From CAYGUK01 sp964352985 (GTDB lineage Bacteria; Pseudomonadota; Gammaproteobacteria; JAHCLG01), in contig CAYGUK010000001.1 in assembly GCA_964352985.1 (NCBI GenBank), positions 20,842 through 84,841 of the forward strand: DNA of 64,000 bases. Reading direction: 5' to 3'. Within the stretch, counting starts at the first letter, position 1. Every line of letters starts with the position of its first letter. The notes under the pieces are model-generated. The model was not told where the DNA came from. It did not search any database and saw only the letters and a list, made by a program, of their open reading frames with translations. This document shows positions 55,320-63,988 of the stretch, piece by piece. The translations under genes were made by a program, and so were the position numbers.

Positions 55320-56516
55320 TCATAATGAACGACAGTAGAATATTAAACCAAAAAATGCAAAAATCCCAGCAAATATAATCGGGAGCATGGTTGAACCAAT
55401 AATTAAGAAACCACCTATAATACAAATAAATGCATTGCCTAACATTCTTAAACTGCTCAAGACACCTAAAACTTCTCCTTGGCGATTTCTATCGGAATGG
55501 TTTGATACAATCACAACTTGCATTGTTGACAAAGCGCCAATAGAAAATCCAATTAAAATAAATTGCACTGAAACGCAAAACTTATTATGAATAATTAAAA
55601 AGTTCAAAAATAAAATCATTAACGCTAATAAAAAACTGAGGCTATATTTAGTCGGAAATTTCGACGAAAGCCAACTTGGTAATAATCTTGCGCCCAAAGC
55701 AATACCTAAACTCAATATCACCGTCCATTTTGCGATAGTAAATGCATCCATATGCCAATTAATGGCTAAGATGACAGGATAAAATTCATAGTAACTGTTG
55801 ATTGCCAAATAAACAAAACTCGCAGCAATTATAAGCCATTTCAATTCCTCTTGTTGTAGTATCGACTTAATGATTTTAAAGGTATTAAATTCGAGAAAGT
55901 TTTTATCCGCTTGTTTCATTTTTTTGGTCTTAGGATCATGCAGAAAAAAATGAATTAAAATAATAATCATCACTATCATCAAACTGGTTACATAAAATGG
56001 CGTGGCAAAATTAAAAAAAGATAACAATTTAGGTTCACTTAATAAGCCCCCCATTAAAGGACCAACAACATATCCAATTGCACCAACTGCAGCTAACGCA
56101 CCAAGTCGTTTATGTTTATCATCGGCGATATCCACAATAAATGCTTGTGCCACCGCATAATTTGATTCAACCACGCCAGTAAAAAGTCTCGCTAAAATTA
56201 ACAAATAAACATGATGCGAAGCTATTGCTAATGCTGATAAAATATATCCGAACGCCGCCCCCACTAAACTATATTGCAATATTTTTTTACGGCCAAATTG
56301 ATCAGATAGTTTCCCAATAATGGCCGATCCAAAAAACTGGCCAAATGGATAAGCAGCAAGCGTTATCCCCAATAAAACTCGAATTAAATCCTTAGAATCT
56401 GACACCATAAAATGACTATGAAAAAATAAAGGCGCCATCATCGGATATGGCATAGCAACTCCAACGGTACTCAGACAGATAATAGTTAATAGCAGATAAT
56501 ATTGTTGTTTTTGCAT
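55320..56516 (-). CDS. Major facilitator superfamily transporter
   Basis: A 398-residue membrane protein with 12 hydrophobic segments. GKLSDQFGRKKILQYSLVGAAFGYILSA is the MFS loop 2-3 motif (GxLxDRxGRK), and RLFTGVVESNYAVAQAFIVDIAD plus GAIGYVVGPLMGGLLSEP are motif B and C regions typical of drug-exporter type (TetA/Bcr-like) MFS proteins. Substrate unknown. It is divergent from a SufR-like regulator with a 42-bp palindrome in between, so it is very probably controlled by that regulator. Confidence 0.88.
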   Translation of the reverse strand: MQKQQYYLLLTIICLSTVGVAMPYPMMAPLFFHSHFMVSDSKDLIRVLLGITLAAYPFGQFFGSAIIGKLSDQFGRKKILQYSLVGAAFGYILSALAIASHHVYLLILARLFTGVVESNYAVAQAFIVDIADDKHKRLGALAAVGAIGYVVGPLMGGLLSEPKLLSFFNFATPFYVTSLMIVMIIILIHFFLHDPKTKKMKQADKNFLEFNTFKIIKSILQQEELKWLIIAASFVYLAINSYYEFYPVILAINWHMDAFTIAKWTVILSLGIALGARLLPSWLSSKFPTKYSLSFLLALMILFLNFLIIHNKFCVSVQFILIGFSIGALSTMQVVIVSNHSDRNRQGEVLGVLSSLRMLGNAFICIIGGFLIIGSTMLPIIFAGIFAFFGLIFYCRSL

Positions 56517-56544
56517 GAAATAGCCCTTTGATGACTAGTCGTAT

Positions 56545-56586
56545 TAAGGTTAATATATATACCATATGGTTTATATATTAACCTTA
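56545..56586. promoter_or_regulatory. 42-bp near-perfect palindrome, probable operator
   Basis: The two arms (AAGGTTAATATATA... and ...TATATATTAACCTT) meet at ACCATATGGT, centred between 56565 and 56566. Twenty of 21 base pairs are complementary; the single mismatch is 56560/56571. It lies between divergent genes (MFS start 56516, regulator start 56701), so it is placed for an operator rather than a terminator. Confidence 0.7.
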
Positions 56587-56700
56587 TCAGAGATGAGATG
56601 CAATAGAAAATCGTTTTAACATAACGTAGCTTGACGATCACCATTGCTGACGATAATATATACACTATTCAGTATTTAAATAATCCCTGTTAATATCCAC

Positions 56701-57330
56701 ATGCAAGAAAAAAGTGAAAAAAAAATATTATTTCACCTTAAAACTAAAGGCGATGCGACCACGCAAACTTTAGCAAAAGCGCTCCAAATCACGACAATGG
56801 GCGCGAGAAAACATTTGCTAAATCTACAAAATCAACTTCTCGTCACGAGCTATGAGCAATCAACAGGTGTCGGGCGACCGAAATTATTTTGGCAATTAAC
56901 CGAAGCGTCAGAAAAACATTTTCCTGATACGCATGCAACGATAACAGTCAGTTTAATCGAATCCATTCAACAATCATTCGGTGAACAAGGCTTATTAAAA
57001 GTCATTAAGCAACGTGATAAAGTGACTTTACAACAATATCAACAAGAACTTCACACTTGCCAAAACTTCAAATCTAAACTAAAAAAATTTGTAGCTTTGC
57101 GCACTGATGAAGGCTATATGGCAGAATATCAACAAATCAATCAAAAAGAATATTTGTTCATCGAAAATCACTGTCCCATTTGTGCGGCTGCAAACGCTTG
57201 CCAACAGTTTTGTCTTTCCGAGTTACAATTATTTAAGACACTTTTCAAGGACGATAATATAACCATCAAACGTGTCGAACATATTCTTGCTGACAATCGC
57301 CGATGTGTTTATCAATTTACCCTTGATTAA
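56701..57330 (+). CDS. SufR-like winged-helix transcriptional regulator with Cys cluster
   Basis: A 209-residue protein. The N-terminal winged helix (KKILFHLKTKGDATTQTLAKALQITTMGARKHLLNLQNQLLV...GRPKLFWQLTEASEKHFPD) is of the ArsR/DeoR-like group seen in COG2345 and SufR. The C-terminal half carries HCPICAAANACQQFC and a final RRCVYQ, four or five Cys positioned as in the iron-sulfur-binding SufR family. It may therefore sense iron, oxidants or Fe-S status. It is divergent from the MFS gene. No suf genes are present here, so its regulon is probably the transporter and itself. Confidence 0.8.
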   Translation: MQEKSEKKILFHLKTKGDATTQTLAKALQITTMGARKHLLNLQNQLLVTSYEQSTGVGRPKLFWQLTEASEKHFPDTHATITVSLIESIQQSFGEQGLLKVIKQRDKVTLQQYQQELHTCQNFKSKLKKFVALRTDEGYMAEYQQINQKEYLFIENHCPICAAANACQQFCLSELQLFKTLFKDDNITIKRVEHILADNRRCVYQFTLD

Positions 57331-57345
57331 ATTTGAACATTTTTA

Positions 57346-58389
57346 TTACGCAAGCATACCGCATAATTTATATAGTAAACGCGCACCGACTAACGCATCC
57401 CACTCTTCTGAAGGTTGCAAGTTCGATAATTTATTGGCATTAAATTTTATCCCAGGTGATACTTCGTTTAAATCAAATGCAATAACTTTTTTACCTGATC
57501 GTTTTATTTGATAAAGCAAATAGGATATTTCATTATAATCGATACCACCTGGCACCGGTGTGCCTGTGTGTGGGCAAAATCGAGGATCTAAACCATCTAT
57601 ATCAAATGAAATATATATTTCATCAGTTAATGAATTAATAATTTTCTGACAAATATTCTCAAAAGATTGACCTGTCATTTTAGCTTCGACTAGGTCTTTG
57701 TCGTAAAAAGTGGTAATTCTATCGTGATGTTGTTTCGCAATTTTGATTTCTGATTCACAAAAATCTCTTATCCCGATTTGCACTAATTTTTTCAGTGGTG
57801 TTTGATGAATAACATTATACATGATTGAGGCATGAGAATATTCAAACCCTTCATAAGCTTTTCTTAAATCTAAATGGGCATCAATTTGTAAAATGCTAAG
57901 ATTAGGATGTTTTTCAACTAAGGCCTTAATTGCACCAAAGGGAATACTATGATCGCCCCCCAATAACCCAATCTTTTTATTTTCATTGAGTAAGGCAATT
58001 GTTTGTTGATAAACATAATCATTCACTAATTGGCTATAGTGATTAATGTTATTGATCGCCTCTAATTTTTGTTGTTTATTTTCTTCATATAAGGCTGTTT
58101 CAATTTGCGACTTTGCTTCTTTATTCCAGGTAACGATATCAGAATTAATTTCTAACATATAAATGCCCGATTCGTAACACGAACCAAAATAAGCATCGTG
58201 CAAATCGACTTGTTTACTGGCATGTTCGATAGCTAATGGCGCAAATGAAGTTCCTCCACCATAAGACGTCGTCGCTTCAAAAGGAACGGGTAAAATAATA
58301 ATATTGGAATCTTCATAAGTATGAGGTAAACCAAAAATACCGGAATCTATAAGAGCCATATCATTGGGATCAAAGTTTTCTAAGGTCAT
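57346..58389 (-). CDS. speB: Agmatinase/arginase-family ureohydrolase
   Basis: A 347-residue protein of the ureohydrolase fold. LPVPFEATTSYGGGTSFAPLAI, IGLLGGDHSIPFG, LQIDAHLDLRKAYEGFEYSHAS and ISFDIDGLDPRFCPHTGTPVPGG carry the binuclear manganese ligands. Agmatinase (agmatine to putrescine plus urea) is preferred over arginase because the gene follows speA directly (one base between stop and start). Third gene, in transcription order, of the DHS-like/speA/speB operon. Confidence 0.9.
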   Translation of the reverse strand: MTLENFDPNDMALIDSGIFGLPHTYEDSNIIILPVPFEATTSYGGGTSFAPLAIEHASKQVDLHDAYFGSCYESGIYMLEINSDIVTWNKEAKSQIETALYEENKQQKLEAINNINHYSQLVNDYVYQQTIALLNENKKIGLLGGDHSIPFGAIKALVEKHPNLSILQIDAHLDLRKAYEGFEYSHASIMYNVIHQTPLKKLVQIGIRDFCESEIKIAKQHHDRITTFYDKDLVEAKMTGQSFENICQKIINSLTDEIYISFDIDGLDPRFCPHTGTPVPGGIDYNEISYLLYQIKRSGKKVIAFDLNEVSPGIKFNANKLSNLQPSEEWDALVGARLLYKLCGMLA

Positions 58390-58390
58390 C

Positions 58391-60286
58391 TCAAGCTTCT
58401 TCTTGATCGTTTAATAAATAAGTATAGCCTTTTAAGCCTTCTTGATAAGCATCAAGAAACTGTTTACGTTCTTCTGCTGGTAAGGATAAATTATTTAATT
58501 GCTGAGTAAATTGTTTTAACAATAATTCTGTTTTGATGTTAACGTATTTTAAAACATCTTCAACGCAATCACCCTCAGTCTCATCCAAGATTTCATAACT
58601 ATCACCGGTTAATTTTATCGAAACGGAATCGGTGTCACCGAATAAATTATGCATGTCGCCTAATATTTCTTGATACGCCCCGACTAAAAAAACCCCTAAA
58701 TAATAAGATTTTTCTTGGTAATTTGGCAGCAATATAGTCGACACTACACCCTCGCCCGCTGTGTAATAATCAATGCAACCATCCGAATCGCAGGTAATAT
58801 CTTGGATCCTTACGTGACAATCTGGTTCAGTTTGTAAATGTGTTAAAGGCATGATTGGAAGAATCTGGTCAATTGCCCAAACATCAGGAATCGATTGAAA
58901 AATTGAAAAATTACAAAAATATTTATCGGCTAATTTTTCAACTAATTCATCCCACACTTCACGATGAGAGCGAATGCGTGGATTTAAATATTCTTGAATT
59001 CGATAACAAATACTTAAATATAATTGCTCGACTTGCGCTCTGCAGGTTAACGATAACATACCATAATTAAACATGTTCAATGATTCTGACATAATATGTT
59101 TGCAATGATGGAATGTTTCAATTGCATTACGTTTATTTAATTCTTCATCATAAGCTAATAAATCGTCTATGATCACACTGCGATTTTCAGCAGGAAAATT
59201 AAAATCTTCAATGGCGCGAAATGATTCTACACCAATAACATTGGTGACTAACATACCGTGATGCGCGACTAATGCTCGACCTGATTCAGTAATGATATCA
59301 GGGTGTGGTAAATTATTTTTATCACATTGATTGAAAATAGTGTAAACAATATTGTTCGCATATTCTTGAATACTATAATTTGTTGAGCATTCACTGCGAG
59401 TATGAGTGCCTTCATAATCAACGCCTAAACCACCGCCGACATCGATAGTAGTAATATTGGCGCCCATTGATTTTAATTCACAATAAAAACGGGAACATTC
59501 ATGAAGGGCTTGTTGAATATCTTGAATATTAGCGACTTGTGAACCTAAATGATAATGCAAGATTTGTAAGCAATCCAACATATTTTCTTCACGTAATCGA
59601 TCGAAAACATAGAGGACTTGCGCTGCGGTAAAACCAAACTTAGCTTTTTCACCTGTGGTATTTTTCCACTTCCCTTTTGCCATGCTTGATAAACGAACCC
59701 GCACACCAATATTAGGTTTTACATTTAATTTTTTGGCTTCTTCAATAACAATAGGTAATTCAGATAATTTTTCTAAGATGATAAAAATACGTTTATTGAG
59801 TTTCTTACCCATTAATGCTAAATGAATAAATTGTCGATCTTTATAACCATTGCAAATAATAAGTGAATTTGCAGATTGATCAAGTCCAAGGACTGCAATC
59901 AATTCAGGCTTAGAACCCACTTCTATCCCTACTTTATTTTGGCCATGTTCTAAAATTGTTTCGATGACACTAAATTGTTGATTGGTTTTAATTGGATAAA
60001 CAAAAGTATATTTACCTTTATAATTCACTTCCGCAATCGCATTGGTAAATGCTTGCTGAATCAAATGCATGCGCTCAACTAAAATATCAACAAAGCGAAT
60101 TAATATAGGCAGTGTTAGTCCTTTTGCTAATAATTTTTTAACCAACTCATTTAATTTGATGCTTTGATTTTCTTTGCCTTTAGGTAATACGATGACTTCG
60201 CCATCATCATCTATATCAAAATAACCATCAGACCATTGATCTACGTTATATAGCTTTTTGCTATCTTCAATTCCCCATTCAGCCAT
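58391..60286 (-). CDS. speA: Biosynthetic arginine decarboxylase (PLP-dependent)
   Basis: A 631-residue protein of the SpeA alanine-racemase-fold class. FVYPIKTNQQFSVIETIL holds the PLP lysine, then VGIEVGSKPELIAVL, ILHYHLGSQVANIQDI, DVGGGLGVDYEGTHTRS, ESGRALVAHHGML and, near the end, CDSDGCIDYY (substrate/PLP Cys-Asp region). It makes agmatine from arginine. It is preceded by the deoxyhypusine-synthase-like gene (ten-base gap) and followed by speB, so arginine is carried to putrescine. Confidence 0.96.
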   Translation of the reverse strand: MAEWGIEDSKKLYNVDQWSDGYFDIDDDGEVIVLPKGKENQSIKLNELVKKLLAKGLTLPILIRFVDILVERMHLIQQAFTNAIAEVNYKGKYTFVYPIKTNQQFSVIETILEHGQNKVGIEVGSKPELIAVLGLDQSANSLIICNGYKDRQFIHLALMGKKLNKRIFIILEKLSELPIVIEEAKKLNVKPNIGVRVRLSSMAKGKWKNTTGEKAKFGFTAAQVLYVFDRLREENMLDCLQILHYHLGSQVANIQDIQQALHECSRFYCELKSMGANITTIDVGGGLGVDYEGTHTRSECSTNYSIQEYANNIVYTIFNQCDKNNLPHPDIITESGRALVAHHGMLVTNVIGVESFRAIEDFNFPAENRSVIIDDLLAYDEELNKRNAIETFHHCKHIMSESLNMFNYGMLSLTCRAQVEQLYLSICYRIQEYLNPRIRSHREVWDELVEKLADKYFCNFSIFQSIPDVWAIDQILPIMPLTHLQTEPDCHVRIQDITCDSDGCIDYYTAGEGVVSTILLPNYQEKSYYLGVFLVGAYQEILGDMHNLFGDTDSVSIKLTGDSYEILDETEGDCVEDVLKYVNIKTELLLKQFTQQLNNLSLPAEERKQFLDAYQEGLKGYTYLLNDQEEA

Positions 60287-60296
60287 TTTTTCTCTC

Positions 60297-61316
60297 TTAA
60301 AATAATTCTGTTAATTTACGTGCTTGTCGTTTCGCGTCTTTTGTTTTAGCAAAAGCATAATTAACGAGGAGTGGAAATGCTAAAGTGACTTCTGAATAAA
60401 CCATTTGTTCGTGAGAAATAGCAACTTTGCCCCATGAACATGCTTCTTGCAATGTGGAACCCGATAATGCGCCGTCGCGTTCATCGGCAACTGTAATCTG
60501 GATCGCATATTTATGAAGTGGTGCTTCTTCACCTAATAGTTCAGCTGCAACGACGATATCTTGCGCAAAGTTTTTTGGCACACCACCACCTAGCATTAAT
60601 AAGCCAGTATCTTTGTTTTTGACTTTTAACATGGTTAATTCGCGAAAATCTTTGACTGAATCAATACTCACGTGATTATCAGGGTGTTTAACTTGATGCA
60701 TCACTAAACCAAATCCTGCGCTACAGTCACTAAAAGCAGGACAAAAAATCGGACACTTATTTTTATAAGCTGAGAGCACAATCGATTTTGCTTGCGGTTT
60801 TTTCTTTTCTAAATAACAACCCATTTCGATGAGGAATTCTCGTGAAGAATAAGGACGAGGCGCTAAAGAGTTAGCGATTTCTGCTATGGTATTATCACAC
60901 ACTCTTAAATCATCTTCATTGATGTAAGTATCGTAGATTCGATCAATCGCTAAGGCTTGAAGCTTTTCATCATCAGCTTGTTTATTACCTTGATAATGAT
61001 GAAACCCTAGGGCTTCAAAAAAATCTTGATCAACGATATTGGCACCAGTTGACACGATAGCATCTATCATATTATTTTCAATTAAACCAATGATTAAATC
61101 TTTCATACCCGCACTGATTAATGAACCTGCTAAACAGAGAATAACCGCACACTGTTTATCTTGTAGCATATCAACATAGAGTGAAGCCGCGCGTGATAAG
61201 TTGCGCGCTTGAAATGCGGTGTTGCCCATTTGTTCAACTAAGTCAACGATAGACGTTTGGCCAAAATTTAAATGAGTGACTTTGTTTTCTAGAAGTGCAA
61301 TTTTTTCTTGTTCCAT
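60297..61316 (-). CDS. Deoxyhypusine-synthase-like enzyme (probable homospermidine/aminobutyl-transferring type)
   Basis: A 339-residue protein of the DHS family. FQARNLSRAASLYVDML, LCLAGSLISAGMKDLI, VSTGANIVDQD, PIFCPAFSDCSAGFGL and LMLGGGVPKNF (NAD site) are family blocks. The catalytic Lys is present in SWGKV near residue 297. Bacteria have no eIF5A, the normal DHS substrate, so an aminobutyl transfer to a polyamine (homospermidine) or to another acceptor is the likely role. The gene is first in the operon with speA and speB, which supply agmatine and putrescine. Start ATG 61316 fits the family length. Confidence 0.88.
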   Translation of the reverse strand: MEQEKIALLENKVTHLNFGQTSIVDLVEQMGNTAFQARNLSRAASLYVDMLQDKQCAVILCLAGSLISAGMKDLIIGLIENNMIDAIVSTGANIVDQDFFEALGFHHYQGNKQADDEKLQALAIDRIYDTYINEDDLRVCDNTIAEIANSLAPRPYSSREFLIEMGCYLEKKKPQAKSIVLSAYKNKCPIFCPAFSDCSAGFGLVMHQVKHPDNHVSIDSVKDFRELTMLKVKNKDTGLLMLGGGVPKNFAQDIVVAAELLGEEAPLHKYAIQITVADERDGALSGSTLQEACSWGKVAISHEQMVYSEVTLAFPLLVNYAFAKTKDAKRQARKLTELF

Positions 61317-61683
61317 GATGAGTCCTACTAACAGATACGTGAAGGCGTGATACTAGCAGAATTTCGCGAAATTGATATCTATTTTTCTTCAAGTCGTCTA
61401 ATCAGCAACAACGAATGAGACCTGTTTTTAACTTATGAGACTAAGAATAATCACCGTAAAAATGCATGGAATTGTGGTATAAATTAACGTCTTGTTTAAT
61501 AAATTAAATTTGAAAAAAGAGAATTCCGGCAAAAAATAAGTGAATAAAACGAATAATATTGGACTTAATATTAACAACTGTCAAATAATATAATCACCGC
61601 TATATCAAATATTTATATTGCTTTTACTGATAATCTGGCATTAAATATTCAGGCATTATTAATAATTTTTAAGGATTACTTCC
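61317..61683. other. Intergenic, 367 bp, between polyamine operon and Cys-rich gene
   Basis: Contains the divergent control regions of the polyamine operon and the Cys-rich peptide. A TATAAT at 61589-61594 lies about 95 bases before ATG 61684, but no well-spaced -35 was found. No repeat recognised. Confidence 0.35.
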
Positions 61684-61962
61684 ATGTCAAAAAAAGTTGT
61701 TTTAACGGGTGCCGCAGCTTTATTTGCAGCTTCAATTGCTTTTGGTACAACTGCGATTGCTAGCGACACGAGTCATTTAAGTGCGACTTCATTACCAAGC
61801 CATGTTGCCTCATCGAATATTTATGATACCACTGCCTGTTGCGGTGGCTGTTCAGGACAAGGTTCTACTTCTACCAGTAATTGCGCTGGCTGCGGTGCTT
61901 GCGGTGCTTGCGGTGGTTGTTCTGGTTGCGGTGGTTGCAGCGCCAATGACATGAATGACTAA
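61684..61962 (+). CDS. Exported Cys/Gly-rich mini-protein
   Basis: A 92-residue protein preceded by a good AAGGA site. A signal peptide of about 27 residues (MSKKVVLTGAAALFAASIAFGTTAIA-SD) leads into a Ser/Thr-rich spacer. The second half (about 51-86) is packed with Cys, Gly, Ala and Ser, including the runs ACCGGCSGQG and CAGCGACGACGGCSGCGGC, about 12 Cys in 36 residues. Candidate roles are periplasmic metal binding, or precursor of a modified peptide (some exported CxxC-rich peptides such as HvfA are enzyme-modified copper binders), but no DUF692-type modifying enzyme is visible. Its transcript ends at the hairpin just downstream. Confidence 0.78.
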   Translation: MSKKVVLTGAAALFAASIAFGTTAIASDTSHLSATSLPSHVASSNIYDTTACCGGCSGQGSTSTSNCAGCGACGACGGCSGCGGCSANDMND

Positions 61963-62001
61963 ATGGTAATAATTTAATTTATCAAATTTAAATTTTACAA
62001 A

Positions 62002-62040
62002 AAACGGAAGAGAACAACTTCTCTTCCGTTTAACTTTTAT
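62002..62040 (+). terminator. Intrinsic terminator after the Cys-rich gene
   Basis: AAACGGAAGAGAA and TTCTCTTCCGTTT form a 13-bp perfect stem with a four-base loop (62002-62031), followed by AACTTTTAT. It lies 40 bases after the stop codon and is the best terminator in the window. Confidence 0.8.
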
Positions 62041-62086
62041 GCTCAGTAGCCAATTTTTAATACGCCCAAACCAATTTGGAATCGAT

Positions 62087-62737
62087 ATGACAGATTTAAC
62101 CACAGAGCAGCAAGATGCAGCTCAGACAATACAAGATTGTTATGAAAAATTAGCCAAAGATAATGTTGTGAAACCTTTGCTAGAGGACAGCAAGGAAATT
62201 CGTTATTGGCAGCACTATCCTATCCATGATGTGAAAGATCCTAAAAATTTTACTCAATATTATTTCCATGCCCACAAATCAACCGATCCTGATCGAGTAA
62301 AAGAACATGGTCATTTTCATATTTTCTTTATGACAGATATTATCGATAATAAAAATCAATATATCGTTGCTTCTGACAAGTATCTCGCTTCTGAAGGAAG
62401 CAAAGATAAGTTAACCCATCTAATTGCGATTTCTGTCGATCAATTCGGTAGACCGCTTGCTCTTTTTACAGTGAATTATTGGGTAACTAACGGCTTATGG
62501 TATCCCGCTGAGGTATTGATTCCGTTATTAGATAAATTTGTCATTCAAACAGACCATCAAGCACTCGAAACCACAAATAAATGGATAACGGCAATGATTG
62601 CGCTGTTTAAGCCACAAATAATCGAATTGCTCTATAAACGTGATACAATTATCGATGCCGAAAAAGATAGCGCAGATGATAAAACAGTTTATTTTGACAA
62701 AAACCTTGAAATAACATCTGTGTTAGATTTAGTTTAA
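62087..62737 (+). CDS. DUF6969-like protein
   Basis: A 216-residue soluble protein taken from the ATG at 62087 (MTDLTTEQQD). An in-frame ATG at 62039 lies inside the terminator tail of the preceding gene and adds an unconvincing leader. RYWQHYPIHDVKDPKNFTQYYFHAHKS followed by KEHGHFHIFF is the recognisable conserved core: the His residues of HAH and HGHFH are spaced like a metal-binding or active-site set. No signal peptide. Biochemical function is not known. The next gene, an ATP-grasp ligase, follows after 63 bases on the same strand. Confidence 0.72.
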   Translation: MTDLTTEQQDAAQTIQDCYEKLAKDNVVKPLLEDSKEIRYWQHYPIHDVKDPKNFTQYYFHAHKSTDPDRVKEHGHFHIFFMTDIIDNKNQYIVASDKYLASEGSKDKLTHLIAISVDQFGRPLALFTVNYWVTNGLWYPAEVLIPLLDKFVIQTDHQALETTNKWITAMIALFKPQIIELLYKRDTIIDAEKDSADDKTVYFDKNLEITSVLDLV

Positions 62738-62800
62738 AATTATTTAATCGCATCAAAATACGATATTTTTATAACTTATTGTTATTTGAGGAATAGATAA

Positions 62801-63988
62801 GTGGATTATGTTATTTTAGTTGGCTTTAGAGAAGCCGCGATCAATAGCTTAAAGCACTACCCTTACCAATTTATTTTCTGGACTGAAACGCCCATTAAAG
62901 AGTCCTACCTCAACGATTTTACGCATAATATCGTTTGTAGCTTTCAGGTCGAATTAAACATTATTAAGCAAAAGATTTTAACCATAACTAAAGAAAAATC
63001 CATCTTTAAAATCATTCCGCTCAAAGAGAGCGCTGTTCTTAGTGCTGAAGTCTTATCCGATGAGCTAACGGTTGAAAAACAAGTTACAAAAATTGCATTA
63101 ATTTGCCACGATAAACTTCACATGAAACATGCCGCAGTAGAAAAAAAGCTACCTATCACACCGTTTCATCTCATCACAAAAAAAACCAATAAAGCCCATT
63201 TAGAACAAACCTTAGGTTTACCTTTTATCCTTAAGCAACGTGCAAGTAGTGGTAGTCGCGGATTAAAAATCATTCATCATTTAGATCAATTTAAATTAAA
63301 TGATTATCAAGATTACATTGCCGAAAAAATCGTTCATGGCATTGAATATAGTTGTGAAAGTTTTATTAATGAAGGGCGCATTTATTTTGAAAATATTACC
63401 CAATATCTTCAAACTGGAAAAATAAATATTGCCCCTGCGAAAATATCAAAATCATTGCAACAAGAAATTAGTCAATTAAATCATCGTGTCATTGATTCTT
63501 TTTCAATAAAAAATGGCATGACTCATTTAGAATGTTTCGTCACCCCTAATGAAAAAGTCATTTTTAGTGAAATTGCTATTAGACCACCAGGTGGTTATAT
63601 TATGGAGCTAATTAATTTAAGTTACGATTTTGATCCCTGGCAGACATTTTTCGATATTCATTTATTAAACAAAATCAATGTCAATAATCACGCAAAATAT
63701 TTTAGTGCAGTAATTATTATCCACCCAGGTAAAGGAAAAGTGAAAACCATTAAAGGCATTGATAATTTAAATAATACCGAAAATCTTGAACATTATAAAT
63801 TAAAACTCAAACCCGGTATGATAATTGAAGAAAGAATCGGCCTGGGTCAATCTTATGGCTACATTTTTTTAAAAGATAAAAGTCATGAAAATTTGCTCAA
63901 GAGTATTCAGCAACTCTCTCAACATTTTATTATTGAATGTATTCGTATAATGCCCCCCAGAATTCATACCACTGAAATTAGAATTTAA
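62801..63988 (+). CDS. ATP-grasp carboxylate-amine ligase-like protein
   Basis: A 395-residue protein with a GTG start at 62801 (RBS GAGG). The N-terminal pre-ATP-grasp domain is followed by ALICHDKLHMKHAAVEKKLPITPF and LPFILKQRASSGSRGLKII (ATP-binding Lys and Gly-rich loop), YIAEKIVHGIEYSCESFI, and THLECFVTPNEKVIFSEIAIRPPGGYIMELI (Mg-binding Glu residues). The motifs place it with ATP-grasp ligases that join a carboxylate to an amine through an acyl phosphate (D-Ala-D-Ala ligase, peptide-ligase and RiPP-modifying enzymes share them). Substrate not predictable. Its downstream neighbours are outside the window. Confidence 0.83.
   Translation: MDYVILVGFREAAINSLKHYPYQFIFWTETPIKESYLNDFTHNIVCSFQVELNIIKQKILTITKEKSIFKIIPLKESAVLSAEVLSDELTVEKQVTKIALICHDKLHMKHAAVEKKLPITPFHLITKKTNKAHLEQTLGLPFILKQRASSGSRGLKIIHHLDQFKLNDYQDYIAEKIVHGIEYSCESFINEGRIYFENITQYLQTGKINIAPAKISKSLQQEISQLNHRVIDSFSIKNGMTHLECFVTPNEKVIFSEIAIRPPGGYIMELINLSYDFDPWQTFFDIHLLNKINVNNHAKYFSAVIIIHPGKGKVKTIKGIDNLNNTENLEHYKLKLKPGMIIEERIGLGQSYGYIFLKDKSHENLLKSIQQLSQHFIIECIRIMPPRIHTTEIRI

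Noticed and set aside
61684..61962. HvfA-type modified copper-binding peptide
   Set aside because: The Cys arrangement is not the EGKCG-type repeat and no DUF692/HvfC partner is adjacent within the window; only a general resemblance remains.
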